Below the pieces are notes generated by a model, which was not told where the DNA came from, did not search any database, and saw only the letters and a list, made by a program, of their open reading frames with translations. A stretch of 64,000 nucleotides of DNA from assembly GCA_964509075.1 (NCBI GenBank), contig CAZDWC010000010.1, positions 62,001-126,000 on the forward strand. Reading direction: 5' to 3'. Each line of letters begins with the position of its first letter. The first letter of the stretch is position 1. Positions 7,260 through 16,113 of the stretch are shown one piece after another. The stretch is from UBA7239 sp964509075. Lineage in GTDB: Bacteria > Pseudomonadota > Gammaproteobacteria > Pseudomonadales > UBA7239. The translations under genes and the position numbers were made by a program.

Positions 7260-9005
7260 TCAGATAGCGGCCGGCGGCGGCGGCATCAAGTCGGCAAAAC
7301 TGACCGGCGGTACCGGTTGCGGCAAGATCAGCGCCTCCAGCTCTTCAACAGTCTGCGGGCGACCGAGCAGGAAGCCCTGCACGGTCATGCAGCCGGCCTG
7401 ATGCAGCCAGGCAAGCTGCTCTTCGGTTTCGATGCCTTCCGCAATGACTTTCAGATCCATGCTGCTGGCCATGGCGATCACCGCATTGATGATCTGCTCA
7501 TCCCCGACGGCACCGGGTACGCGACTGACAAAACTGCGATCAATCTTGAGACTGTCGATAGGCAGCTGGCGCAGGTAGCTGAGTGACGAGTAACCGGTGC
7601 CGAAATCATCAATGGCAATGCGCAGACCGCTCTCGCGCAGGTTACCCAGCACATCGAGGGCGTATTGCACATCATCCATCAGCAGGCTTTCGGTGAGTTC
7701 CAGCAGCAAGTGCTGCGCATCCATGCCCGTCTCTGCAAGAATTTCCCGCACACGGCTAATCAGGTCTCCCGCAGCAAACTGGCGTGCAGAAACGTTGACG
7801 GACACATATTCCAGCTCCGCCCCAGACAATTGCCACCGGCAAAACTGCCGGCAGGCTTCAGCAAGCACCCAGGCGCCGATATCCACAATCAGACCACTGG
7901 CTTCCGCCACCGGAATGAATTCCCCCGGCGGAATCAAGCCGTATTTCGGATGCCGCCAGCGCAGCAGGACTTCGGCACCGATGACACGGCGCGTCACGGC
8001 ATCGCACAGCGGCTGGTAGAGCGGAAACAGCTCGCCATTGCGAATGGCTGAACGCAGGTCGTGCTCCAGCTCCAGATGCAGCATGGCCAGCTCATTCATC
8101 TCCGGCACATAGAACATGTGACGATTCTTGCCGGCAGATTTGGCACGGTACATGGCGGTATCGGCATTGCGTTGCAGGCTTTGCACATCCGGGCCGTCCT
8201 GCGGATAAAAGGCGATACCGATGCTGCAGGCTGAAAACACCGTGCGCCCCTGCACTTCAAACGGCTTGGACATTGCCAGCTTCACTTTCTCGACCACCGC
8301 CGTGGCCGACATCATGGCCTCCCCACGGCTGCCGATGCCTTCCAGCAGAATGCCGAACTCATCGCCGCCCATGCGTGCCACGGTATCGCCCTTGCGCAGA
8401 CAATTGACCAGACGCCGCGCCACGCCCTGCAGCAAGGCATCACCCGCGCCGTGACCGAGGGAATCATTCAGACCCTTGAAGTGATCAAGATCGAGGAAAA
8501 TCAACGCCAGCAAACGCTTTTTCATATCCGCCTGCAGCAACGCACTGCGCAGTCGTTCGCCGAACAGTGCGCGATTGGGCAAATGGGTCAGGGAGTCATA
8601 ATATGCCAGCCGCCGAAGCCGGTCTTCCGAAGCCTTGCGGGCCGTGACGTCGGTAAAACTGGTGATGACGTGGGTGCGCTGGCCATTGGCATCCATGACA
8701 GGACTGATGCAAACCTCCGCCGGGAACACGCAACTGTCGGCGCCACGAGAGTAGATCTCGCCTTCCCAGTTCTGGCCGCGCGCCAGCACATCCTCGATCT
8801 GCCGGAAAAAACCGGGCTCATGCAAACCCGAACGGAAACGTGAGGGCCGTGATCCCAGCAACACCTCCCGTTCATGGCCGATAATGCGTGTAGCAGCAGT
8901 ATTGGCCTGCACGATGACACCAGCCTTGTCGACAATAAAAATGCCGGTGGTGCTGCTCTCGAAAACACGGGCAGCCAGCATCAGCGCGTCAGCAGGTGCA
9001 TCCAT
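7260..9005 (-). CDS. PAS-GGDEF-EAL cyclic-di-GMP signalling protein
   Basis: A 581-residue cytoplasmic protein without membrane segments. The N-terminal PAS domain (residues about 10-125: FESSTTGIFIVDKAGVIVQANTAA, with a PAC-like ITSFTDVTARK end) is followed by a GGDEF domain and an EAL domain. The GGDEF domain carries YDSLTHLPNR, DLDHFKGLNDSLGH, an inhibitory RKGD site five residues ahead of the motif, and RMGGDEF. The EAL domain begins AEVLLRWRHP, so the motif reads EVL, and retains DDFGTGYSSLSYLR, LKIDRSFV and EGIETEEQ. Both synthesis and hydrolysis of c-di-GMP are possible from the motifs; the net activity cannot be told. It stands alone between hom and the RegBA pair. Confidence 0.93.
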   Translation of the reverse strand: MDAPADALMLAARVFESSTTGIFIVDKAGVIVQANTAATRIIGHEREVLLGSRPSRFRSGLHEPGFFRQIEDVLARGQNWEGEIYSRGADSCVFPAEVCISPVMDANGQRTHVITSFTDVTARKASEDRLRRLAYYDSLTHLPNRALFGERLRSALLQADMKKRLLALIFLDLDHFKGLNDSLGHGAGDALLQGVARRLVNCLRKGDTVARMGGDEFGILLEGIGSRGEAMMSATAVVEKVKLAMSKPFEVQGRTVFSACSIGIAFYPQDGPDVQSLQRNADTAMYRAKSAGKNRHMFYVPEMNELAMLHLELEHDLRSAIRNGELFPLYQPLCDAVTRRVIGAEVLLRWRHPKYGLIPPGEFIPVAEASGLIVDIGAWVLAEACRQFCRWQLSGAELEYVSVNVSARQFAAGDLISRVREILAETGMDAQHLLLELTESLLMDDVQYALDVLGNLRESGLRIAIDDFGTGYSSLSYLRQLPIDSLKIDRSFVSRVPGAVGDEQIINAVIAMASSMDLKVIAEGIETEEQLAWLHQAGCMTVQGFLLGRPQTVEELEALILPQPVPPVSFADLMPPPPAAI

Positions 9006-9062
9006 GGGCCATTCAGTTCTCCAGTCATTGTCTGGAGTATAGGCGTGGCCGCGAAATTTGCC

Positions 9063-9587
9063 TCAGCGTGCCAGCGGCCGCTTCGACAGCTTGCGCTGCA
9101 GGGTGCGCCGGTGCATACCCAGGGCACGCGCCGTGGCGGAAATATTGTTGTCGCAATCCGCCAGCACTTTCTGGATGTGCTCCCATTCCAGCCGCCCCAC
9201 CGACAAGGGCTGCTCGGGCGGCTCGATGTCCATCGCCTGCTGAGGAGTGCAAAGCGCCGCGAGTATGCTGTCGGTATCTGCCGGCTTGCACAGGTAATTG
9301 ATCGCCCCGAGCTTCACCGCTTGCACTGCCGTCTGGATACTGGCATAACCGGTCAGTACCAGCACCTGCAAATCCGGCCAACGCGCCAGCAAACCCGGTA
9401 TCAATGGCAGGCTGGAACCTTGCTCGAGCTTCAGATCGAGAATGGCATGTGTGAACGCTTCCTTACCTGTCAGCATTTCCACTTGCTCGGCACAACTGAA
9501 CCACTGCACCTCAAAACCGCGCCGCCGCAGCGATTGCTGCAACACGCCGGCAAAGACCTCGTCATCTTCCAGCAAGAGGATCTTCAT
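9063..9587 (-). CDS. regA: RegA/RoxR/PrrA-family response regulator
   Basis: A 174-residue regulator starting MKILLLEDDEVFAGVLQQSL; its ATG overlaps the stop of the kinase gene as ATGA. The receiver domain has the acidic pair EDD, the phosphoacceptor Asp in HAILDLKLEQGSSLPLI, the TGYASIQTAV switch region and the KPAD lysine. A linker then leads to the short Fis-type helix-turn-helix ISATARALGMHRRTLQRKL, the hallmark of the RegA/ActR/PrrA/RoxR group. These regulators control respiration, carbon and nitrogen metabolism in response to redox state. A much longer upstream extension of the frame exists but runs inside the kinase gene and was rejected. Confidence 0.93.
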   Translation of the reverse strand: MKILLLEDDEVFAGVLQQSLRRRGFEVQWFSCAEQVEMLTGKEAFTHAILDLKLEQGSSLPLIPGLLARWPDLQVLVLTGYASIQTAVQAVKLGAINYLCKPADTDSILAALCTPQQAMDIEPPEQPLSVGRLEWEHIQKVLADCDNNISATARALGMHRRTLQRKLSKRPLAR

Positions 9588-10858
9588 ACCTCGCCTCCCG
9601 GTACGGCCCGCAAGGGCAGGCGGATGCGAGTCAGCGTGCCGACCGGCCGCCGCGGCTCCAGCTGCAAGGTGCCGCCAGCGCGCTCGAGACTGGCATGCGA
9701 CAGCAACAACCCCAGCCCCATACCATGCTCGCTGGGCTGCTGGCGCCCCAGCCATTGCCGTGCCTGCTCGCTGAAACCGGGGCCATCGTCCTCAATATCA
9801 ACCTGCAATTGCCGCGCATCCCAGGCAATATGCACCTGCAGCAACGCCCGGCTGGCATCCGCCGCATTGTCCAGCACATTGATGATGGCCTGCTCGACCG
9901 TCAGCGGCAGCAGAGCCTGCAGCGCTGGCCCTGCCTTGATGTCGAACTGTGCCTGCGCCTCCGGGCGCAACACCTGCCAGTCGCGCATCAGCTGTTTGAC
10001 AAACGCATCGATCGCCAGCAGACGATCAGTGCCTGCCTGGTGCTCACGGGCAGTATCCGCCAGCTGGCGCAGCGACTGCTGGCAGCGCGCCACCTGCTCG
10101 CTCATCAGCTGAAGATCCGCCTCCAGCGCCGGCTGGTTACGGTATTCACTTTTCATGTCACCCAGCAACACCGCCAGACTGGACAAGGGCGTACCCAACT
10201 CATGCGCCGTACCGGCAGCCAGCGTGGCCACCGAGAGGATGTTTTCATCCACCAGTTGCTGTTCGCGCAGGGTGATGATGTGTTCACGCTGGCGACGCAC
10301 AGTGTCGGCCATCGTCACCACGAAATGCGTGATCAGCAGCGCGCTGAGACCGAAATTGAGCCACATGCCCAGCACGTGCCAGCTGAGTGTGCCGCCATGA
10401 TGATGTTCGTGCGGCGACAACACCTGCAAAGGCTGGTAAAAAAACAGCAAGCTGCTGTAAGCCAGCAGACAGAATGCCGTGAGCAGTGCAGTGAACCGTC
10501 GCGGCAGGGTGGCCGCCGACAGCGCAATCGGCACCAGATAGTAAGAGACAAAGGGATTGGTGGCACCGCCAGCCATGTACAGCAGCGCCGACAGGATGCA
10601 GCAATCCACCAGCAACTGCACAAAAAACGCCTGCTCATCCGGCGCCTGCACCGTGTCGTAGGCACGCAACAGCCGGCCGTGGCCAATGGCAATCACCAGC
10701 AACTGCAGCATCAGCAATGCCAGCAACACATAGAGCTGCACACTGCCCAGCCAGCGATGGGCGAGCAGCAGCGTCACCGCCTGCGCGATCCATAACAGGA
10801 CACGCAGGATCTGCAGTTGCTTGAGGTAATAAACAGTGTTTTCGCCGCGCACGTTCAT
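9584..10858 (-). CDS. regB: RegB/RoxS/PrrB-family redox sensor histidine kinase
   Basis: A 424-residue inner-membrane kinase. Residues about 15-190 form six hydrophobic segments. They contain GGATNPF, the GGxxNPF motif that in RegB contributes to ubiquinone binding. The H-box reads AAGTAHELGTPLSSLAVL, with His as phosphoacceptor. The ATPase part has NVLDNAADAS (N box), DDGPGF and GMGLGLLLSH. The gene overlaps regA by the ATGA at 9584-9587, so the pair is translationally coupled. Function is inferred from the family: the kinase senses the quinone pool and phosphorylates the partner regulator. No photosynthesis gene is present in the window, so the role is probably respiratory, as for Pseudomonas RoxSR. 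Confidence 0.92.
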   Translation of the reverse strand: MNVRGENTVYYLKQLQILRVLLWIAQAVTLLLAHRWLGSVQLYVLLALLMLQLLVIAIGHGRLLRAYDTVQAPDEQAFFVQLLVDCCILSALLYMAGGATNPFVSYYLVPIALSAATLPRRFTALLTAFCLLAYSSLLFFYQPLQVLSPHEHHHGGTLSWHVLGMWLNFGLSALLITHFVVTMADTVRRQREHIITLREQQLVDENILSVATLAAGTAHELGTPLSSLAVLLGDMKSEYRNQPALEADLQLMSEQVARCQQSLRQLADTAREHQAGTDRLLAIDAFVKQLMRDWQVLRPEAQAQFDIKAGPALQALLPLTVEQAIINVLDNAADASRALLQVHIAWDARQLQVDIEDDGPGFSEQARQWLGRQQPSEHGMGLGLLLSHASLERAGGTLQLEPRRPVGTLTRIRLPLRAVPGGEV

Positions 10859-10955
10859 GTCGACATTATACGGCGCGGCACGGCGATACCGCCTGCGCCA
10901 GATTGTCGCAGCGCGTTGAACACGAGGGGAAACAGGGAGGGAGGATCAGGTGGGG

Positions 10956-10982
10956 AAACTCCCGGCGATGCACTGCCGGGAG
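10956..10982 (-). terminator. Putative intrinsic terminator of hpf
   Basis: Read on the minus strand, the 8-bp stem CTCCCGGC/GCCGGGAG with an eight-base loop follows the hpf stop by 12 bp and is followed by TTT then CCCC. The U-tract is short, so termination may be weak. Confidence 0.5.
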
Positions 10983-10994
10983 CGTGGACGAATT

Positions 10995-11285
10995 TCAACG
11001 ATGGGCTTTCATTTTTTCCTTGTGGCGCACCAGCTGGCGGCTCAGCTTGTCAGCCAGACCATCAATCGCGGCATACATGTCATCCGCCTCGGCATCCGCA
11101 AACAGATCGGCTCCACTCACGTGCATACGCGCCTCGGCCTTCTGCACCTGCTTGTCGACAATCAGGATCACCTCGGCTGTCGTGATCTTGTCGTGATGCT
11201 TCTCCAGCTTGTCGATCTTGGTGGTGACGTATTCACGCAGGGAGGGGGTAACGTCGAGGTGGTGACCACTGATGTTTAATTGCAT
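10995..11285 (-). CDS. hpf: Short ribosome hibernation-promoting factor
   Basis: A 96-residue protein beginning MQLNISGHHLDVTPSLREYV with AGAGGAGCG before the ATG. It has the HPF/YfiA fold signatures: the SGHHLDVT N-terminus, KIDKLEKHHDKITTAEVIL, and DDMYAAIDGLADKLSRQLVRHKEK. It lacks the C-terminal dimerisation domain of long HPF, so it is the short form that acts in 100S ribosome dimer formation or ribosome protection. In many gammaproteobacteria hpf follows rpoN; here it is monocistronic, between a c-di-GMP gene and the RegBA pair. Confidence 0.94.
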   Translation of the reverse strand: MQLNISGHHLDVTPSLREYVTTKIDKLEKHHDKITTAEVILIVDKQVQKAEARMHVSGADLFADAEADDMYAAIDGLADKLSRQLVRHKEKMKAHR

Positions 11286-11314
11286 AGAACGCTCCTCTGA
11301 TTAACTGCAATGCC

Positions 11315-11343
11315 ATATTGCATGGCGCGGGTACGACAGTCAA
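11315..11343 (-). promoter_or_regulatory. Candidate hpf promoter
   Basis: On the minus strand TTGACT (11338-11343) and CAATAT (11315-11320) are separated by 17 bp and lie 30-58 bp upstream of the hpf ATG. The -35 is strong and the -10 weak. A second TTGACT lies about 15 bp further upstream. Confidence 0.35.
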
Positions 11344-11442
11344 AACATTAGTCAACTGCTTCTGTGCAGTGTAGACCCATTGATGCCCCTTACGTTCCCC
11401 GCTTTCACGTCTCACCCTGCCGCCCTCCAGCGGCAACAGTAT

Positions 11443-12630
11443 TCACACAGACTCTACCTCGCGGTATTCCGTGTTGTAGCGATAAGTGTTTTTTTCCAGC
11501 TTCGCGCCATACATCGCCGCATCGGCCAGCCGACACAGCCGATCCGGATCGTTGCCATCCTGCGGGTAGATGGCGACACCAGCGCTGGCGTGAACTCGCA
11601 CTTCGCGGCCGTCCACATCAATCGGAATCGCCAGTGTGTGCAGCATTTTGGTCATTACCAGTTCGATATCACTGCGCTTCTGAACACCTTGTAAGATCAG
11701 CGCAAATTCATCGCCACCCATGCGCGCAGCCACATCGGTGTGGCGAATCACTTCGCGCAGGCGCTGCGAGGTGATCTTCAGCACCTTGTCGCCGGCGTAG
11801 TGACCGAGAGCATCGTTTACCGGTTTGAAGCCGTCGAGATCGATATACACCAGCGCCGCCTGCTGGCGCTTCTGCGCCGCCTCGCGAATAGCGCCGCGCA
11901 GGCGCAGGAAAAACTCCTCGCGGTTAGGCAGGTCAGTGAGCGAGTCGTGACTGGCCTTGAAGGCAAAGCGCTGGCGCTCCTCCTGCAGCCAACCGTTGAG
12001 CTGGGCGTTGACACGCTCGTAGATCACCAGCGCCACCACCACCATGAAACACAGCGTGATCGGCAGCACATGGCTCATCATGGACAGCGTGGCGGGATCA
12101 GCCCACTGCCAGGCCGTGAAACCCATCTGGCTGGCCACCAGCAGCCCCAGCATGGCGAGAAAGATGAGGGTAGACCACACGATGCCCGACATCAGGCCAC
12201 TGAGCGGGAACACGAACACCGGCACCACAATCCACAGCGGCATGATGGGTGAATCGGTATAACCGCCGGTGAGCAACACCCCGCTCAGCACGGCGATGAA
12301 CACCGCCGCTGCGGCAATATTGCCGGCGAGCACATAGGAGTGCTGCCAGCGGAATACGGCCAGTGCCAGCAGATAGAGAACGATGCACTCGGCGGTGATG
12401 GCCAGACCTGCCGCCAGGGGTTTCGGCGCCAGATCAGTGCCCAGCCACAGTACCAGTGCGCTGAGCACGCTCATGCAAAGATTGGAAAGGATGATGCCGG
12501 TGACAATATAGGCGCGGGTGCGCTGGGCGCGATCGGTGCGCACGCCCAGCGGTACAAAGTGATCGAGGATGCCGAGCCACAGTGCAAAACGCTGCCCGTC
12601 GCGGTGCTGGCTCAACAGGGATAGCCTCAT
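11443..12630 (-). CDS. Membrane-bound GGDEF diguanylate cyclase
   Basis: A 395-residue protein read from MRLSLLSQHRDGQRF; its ATG overlaps the stop of the DUF3094 gene (ATGA at 12627-12630), so a longer upstream start is rejected. Residues about 35-210 carry five or six hydrophobic helices, a 7TM-like sensory region without a recognised ligand motif. A short linker leads to a GGDEF domain with HDSLTDLPNREEFF, DLDGFKPVNDALGH, an RHTD inhibitory site and RMGGDEFALIL. All residues for c-di-GMP synthesis and product inhibition appear intact. It is probably expressed with the small DUF3094 protein. Confidence 0.92.
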   Translation of the reverse strand: MRLSLLSQHRDGQRFALWLGILDHFVPLGVRTDRAQRTRAYIVTGIILSNLCMSVLSALVLWLGTDLAPKPLAAGLAITAECIVLYLLALAVFRWQHSYVLAGNIAAAAVFIAVLSGVLLTGGYTDSPIMPLWIVVPVFVFPLSGLMSGIVWSTLIFLAMLGLLVASQMGFTAWQWADPATLSMMSHVLPITLCFMVVVALVIYERVNAQLNGWLQEERQRFAFKASHDSLTDLPNREEFFLRLRGAIREAAQKRQQAALVYIDLDGFKPVNDALGHYAGDKVLKITSQRLREVIRHTDVAARMGGDEFALILQGVQKRSDIELVMTKMLHTLAIPIDVDGREVRVHASAGVAIYPQDGNDPDRLCRLADAAMYGAKLEKNTYRYNTEYREVESV

Positions 12631-12833
12631 GAATTCGGGATACCGTGTATCCAGGCGTAGAGCATGCTGATCGCCGTGAGACCGGTGACAGCAATAGTCA
12701 GCACCAGCATCAACAGCCACGGCCGGAAAGGCTTGCGCTCGTGGCGATGTACCGGCGAATTGAGATATTCGGCGACGCGCGCCATATCCTCGTCGGACAG
12801 TTTCTTGTGGGGCATTTCAGGAGAGGCAGTCAT
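12627..12833 (-). CDS. DUF3094 family small membrane protein
   Basis: A 68-residue protein read from MTASPEMPHKKLSDEDMARVAEYLNSPVH. It matches the DUF3094 pattern known from Pseudomonas and relatives: an acidic helix with EYL, then RKPFRPWLLMLVL opening a single membrane helix and a short tail. The function is unknown. The start is uncertain; MPHKKL six codons later is possible, and no strong ribosome-binding site precedes either. It overlaps the GGDEF gene by four bases, which suggests coupled expression. Confidence 0.75.
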   Translation of the reverse strand: MTASPEMPHKKLSDEDMARVAEYLNSPVHRHERKPFRPWLLMLVLTIAVTGLTAISMLYAWIHGIPNS

Positions 12834-12934
12834 GAGCTGATCATTTCTTGAACGATATGCCAACGCTACTGTGGCCCCACGGGCAAGTCAACCGGCCAGA
12901 CGCGGCCTGTCGGCAGCGCATCGACTTTTGCAGC

Positions 12935-13627
12935 TCAGTCGCGCTCGCCGAAAATATCCGTGCCCACCCGCACCAGCGTACTGCCGGCGGCGATCGCCAG
13001 CTCCAGATCGGCCGACATACCCATCGACAGCGTATCCAGTGGCAACTGCGGGAATTCGGCTTGCAGCGCCTGCAGGCAGGCAGCCGTGCGCTGGAAGCTG
13101 GCGAGCGTGTCGGCTTCGGGTTGCCCCGGCCGCGGTATCACCATCAGGCCGCGCACACGGAGGCGATCCAGCGGCAACAGCTGGCGCACGAAGCCACTGA
13201 CATCATCGACAGCGAGACCGGACTTGCTGCCCTCGTCATCGATGTTGACCTGCACGCAGACATCAAGCGGAGGCAGCGCGGCCGGGCGCTGCGCGTGCAG
13301 GCGCTCGGCGATCTTCAAGCGATCGAGGCTGTGCAGCCAGTGGAAATGCTCCGCCACCAGGCGCGTCTTGTTCGATTGCAGCGGGCCAATGAAATGCCAG
13401 ACCAGAGGCAGATCGGCCAGCGCACACAGCTTTGCTTGCGCTTCCTGCACATAGTTTTCACCGAAATGCTGCTGGCCTGCGTGCTCATATGCCTCGCGTA
13501 TTGCTTCGGCAGGCCGCGTCTTGCTGACAGCCAGCAGCGTGACTTCGGTCACATCGCGCCGGCTTTTCTGCGCTGCTTGTTGAATACGGCTGCGCACCGA
13601 GGCTATATTGGCGAGGATGTTTGTCAT
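12935..13627 (-). CDS. yggS: YggS/PLPBP-family pyridoxal-phosphate homeostasis protein
   Basis: A 230-residue protein starting MTNILANIASVRSRIQQAAQ. Family marks are LLAVSKTRP (PLP-binding Lys), FGENYVQEAQAK, WHFIGPLQSNK, VNIDDEGSKSG, and the C-terminal LSMGMSADLELAIAAGSTLVRVGTDIFG. It binds PLP and buffers the vitamin B6 and amino-acid pools rather than catalysing a known reaction. An 80-codon upstream extension of the frame overlaps pilT and lacks homology. It is divergent from pilT with 63 bp between the starts, the same neighbour pair as in Pseudomonas. Confidence 0.95.
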   Translation of the reverse strand: MTNILANIASVRSRIQQAAQKSRRDVTEVTLLAVSKTRPAEAIREAYEHAGQQHFGENYVQEAQAKLCALADLPLVWHFIGPLQSNKTRLVAEHFHWLHSLDRLKIAERLHAQRPAALPPLDVCVQVNIDDEGSKSGLAVDDVSGFVRQLLPLDRLRVRGLMVIPRPGQPEADTLASFQRTAACLQALQAEFPQLPLDTLSMGMSADLELAIAAGSTLVRVGTDIFGERD

Positions 13628-13690
13628 GGGTGCTGTACCGATATTGGTCTGCAGCATCCGAAGTTCAGAAAAATACTGCGGGTCTTCATC

Positions 13691-14725
13691 ATGGATATTA
13701 CCGAACTGCTGGCGTTCAGCGCCAAACAAGGCGCCTCCGACCTTCACTTGTCTGCGGGTCTGCCGCCGATGATTCGTGTGGATGGCGACGTGCGCCGCAT
13801 CAACTTGCCGGCGCTGGAGCACAAGCAGGTACACGGCCTGATCTACGACATTATGAATGACAAGCAACGCAAGGACTACGAGGAATTCTGGGAAACCGAT
13901 TTCTCGTTTGAAGTGCCGGGCGTCGCGCGTTTTCGCGTCAACGCCTTCAACCAGAACCGCGGCGCTGGCGCCGTATTCCGTACCATTCCGTCAAAAGTAT
14001 TGACGATGGAAGAACTGGGCATGGGCCAGGTGTTCAAGGATCTCGCGCACATCCCGCGCGGCCTGATTCTGGTGACAGGCCCCACCGGTTCCGGCAAATC
14101 GACCACGCTCGCCGCGATGATCGACTACATCAACGACAACAAGTACGAACACATTCTCACCATCGAAGACCCGATCGAATTCGTGCACCAGAGCAAGAAA
14201 TGTCTGGTGAACCAGCGTGAAGTACACCGCGACACACTCGGCTTCAACGAAGCCCTGCGCTCGGCACTGCGGGAAGATCCGGACATCATCCTCGTCGGCG
14301 AGATGCGCGACCTGGAGACGATTCGTCTGGCACTGACTGCCGCCGAAACCGGTCACTTGGTATTTGGCACATTGCACACCACCTCTGCCGCCAAAACCAT
14401 CGACCGCGTGGTCGACGTATTCCCGGCCGAGGAAAAATCCATGGTGCGCTCGATGCTGTCGGAATCGCTGCAGGGTGTTATTTCACAGTCGCTGCTGAAG
14501 AAAAACGGTGGCGGTCGTGTAGCGGCACACGAAATCATGCGCGGCACACCGGCGATCCGCAACCTGATTCGCGAAGACAAGATCGCGCAAATGTATTCTG
14601 CCATCCAGACGGGCGGCGCCATCGGCATGCAGACGCTCGACCAATGCCTCACCAATCTGGTTGCCAAAGGCGTGATCACGCGCGATGCCGCGCGCGAGAA
14701 AGCCAAAATTCCGGAAAACTTCTGA
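13691..14725 (+). CDS. pilT: Type IV pilus retraction ATPase PilT
   Basis: A 344-residue hexameric ATPase powering pilus retraction and twitching motility at the inner-membrane base. It starts MDITELLAFSAKQGASDLHLSAG. It shows the Walker A GPTGSGKST, the Asp box TIEDPIEFVH, Walker B DIILVGEMRDLETI, the His box GHLVFGTLHTTSAAKTIDRVVDVFP and the AIRNLIREDK motif near the C-terminus that is needed for retraction. Length equals that of P. aeruginosa PilT. pilU follows after 67 bp on the same strand. Confidence 0.97.
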   Translation: MDITELLAFSAKQGASDLHLSAGLPPMIRVDGDVRRINLPALEHKQVHGLIYDIMNDKQRKDYEEFWETDFSFEVPGVARFRVNAFNQNRGAGAVFRTIPSKVLTMEELGMGQVFKDLAHIPRGLILVTGPTGSGKSTTLAAMIDYINDNKYEHILTIEDPIEFVHQSKKCLVNQREVHRDTLGFNEALRSALREDPDIILVGEMRDLETIRLALTAAETGHLVFGTLHTTSAAKTIDRVVDVFPAEEKSMVRSMLSESLQGVISQSLLKKNGGGRVAAHEIMRGTPAIRNLIREDKIAQMYSAIQTGGAIGMQTLDQCLTNLVAKGVITRDAAREKAKIPENF

Positions 14726-14792
14726 TTCCCGGAACCTCCAATCTCTGAAAAAAACCTGACCACGGAACAGCATCAAGCAGCGCGAGGCATAC

Positions 14793-15989
14793 ATGACGAC
14801 GGGTGCAGCAACTACGCCACCATCAGGCGGCGGCGGAATGGATATCAGTAAACTCCTTGCACTGATGGTGGAAAAAGGTGCGTCGGACTTGTTCCTGACC
14901 GCTGGCGTTGCGCCGTCCATCAAACTGCACGGCAAAGTGGTACCGGTGACCAGCACGCCGCTGACGCCGGAAAAAACCCGCGAAATCGTGCTCAGCCTGA
15001 TGAACGATAAACAGCGCGAAGAGTTTCTGGAGAACCTGGAACTCAATTTCGCGGTTTCTGCGCGCGGCATCGGTCGTTTTCGCGCCAATGCCTTTTTCCA
15101 GCGCAACCTGATGGGCGCGGTGTTGCGTCGCATCGAAACCAACATCCCGCAAATTGATGATCTCGGCTTGCCGGAAATCATCAAGGAGCTGGCGATGACC
15201 AAGCGCGGCCTCGTCATCTTCGTGGGCGCAACCGGCACCGGTAAATCCACGTCGCTGGCGTCGATGATCGGCCACCGCAACCGCAATTCGAAAGGCCACA
15301 TCATCTCGATTGAAGATCCCATCGAGTTCATCCACCAGCACGCTGGCTGTATCGTCACCCAGCGCGAAGTGGGCATCGACACCGACTCCTTTGAAACCGC
15401 GCTGAAAAACACACTGCGTCAGGCGCCCGATGTCATTCTCATCGGCGAGGTGCGCTCGCGCGAGACCATGGATCATGCCATCGCCTTCGCCGAAACCGGC
15501 CACTTGTGCCTGTGCACCCTGCACGCCAACACCGCCAACCAGGCGCTGGATCGTATCATTCACTTCTTCCCGGCCGATCGCCACAGCCAGTTGTGGATGG
15601 ACTTGTCGCTGAACCTGAAAGCCATCGTCGCCCAGCAGCTGGTGCCGACCCCGGACGGCCAGGGCCGCCGCGCGGTCATCGAAGTGCTGCTGAACACGCC
15701 GCTGGCGTCCGACCTGATCCGCAAGGCCGAAGTACACGGCCTGAAGGAGCTGATGAAGAAATCCACCGAACAGGGCATGCAGACCTTTGACCAGGCTTTG
15801 TACTATCTGTACGACGCCGGCGAGATCACCTACGAAGATGCCCTGCTGCACGCCGATTCGCCCAACGACCTGCGCTTGATGATCAAGCTGGCCTCCGAGA
15901 ATCACGGTACGCTGCAGACAGGTCTCAGCCTCGAGCAGACCGAAGACGACAAGAACCCCTTCGGCGGTGGCATGCTGCGCCGGCGTTGA
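14793..15989 (+). CDS. pilU: PilT-dependent retraction ATPase PilU
   Basis: A 398-residue PilT paralogue starting MTTGAATTPPSGGGGMDISKLL; GCGAGG precedes this ATG. A start at the internal MDISK would match the family length, so the Gly-rich N-terminus is a slight extension. It contains ASDLFLTAGVAPSIK, Walker A GATGTGKST, IEDPIEFIHQH, Walker B DVILIGEVRSRETM and GHLCLCTLHANTANQALDRI. PilU assists PilT in high-force retraction. The C-terminal tail ends in a Gly/Arg-rich stretch. Transcription is probably shared with pilT. Confidence 0.95.
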   Translation: MTTGAATTPPSGGGGMDISKLLALMVEKGASDLFLTAGVAPSIKLHGKVVPVTSTPLTPEKTREIVLSLMNDKQREEFLENLELNFAVSARGIGRFRANAFFQRNLMGAVLRRIETNIPQIDDLGLPEIIKELAMTKRGLVIFVGATGTGKSTSLASMIGHRNRNSKGHIISIEDPIEFIHQHAGCIVTQREVGIDTDSFETALKNTLRQAPDVILIGEVRSRETMDHAIAFAETGHLCLCTLHANTANQALDRIIHFFPADRHSQLWMDLSLNLKAIVAQQLVPTPDGQGRRAVIEVLLNTPLASDLIRKAEVHGLKELMKKSTEQGMQTFDQALYYLYDAGEITYEDALLHADSPNDLRLMIKLASENHGTLQTGLSLEQTEDDKNPFGGGMLRRR

Positions 15990-16054
15990 GCCGGGCAGCA
16001 CCTCGCCAGATTCCCCATTGACGGCTATACCTTGTAGGCTTGATTGCGCCATTA

Positions 16055-16077
16055 AAGATATATAATATTTATATCTT
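16055..16077. promoter_or_regulatory. NsrR-like palindrome overlapping the haemoglobin promoter -10
   Basis: AAGATATATAA and ATTTATATCTT stand one base apart (11-1-11). This is the architecture and AAGAT...ATCTT outer consensus of binding sites for the nitric-oxide sensor NsrR. TATAAT at 16061-16066 lies inside the site, with TTGATT at 16040-16045 as a possible -35 (15-bp spacer). A repressor bound here would block the promoter of the truncated haemoglobin gene 37 bp downstream. The sequence match is direct; binding by NsrR is inferred, and no nsrR gene is in the window. Confidence 0.6.
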
Positions 16078-16113
16078 AATATTCCTCTGTCACTCCCACA
16101 GGAGCACCACCTC

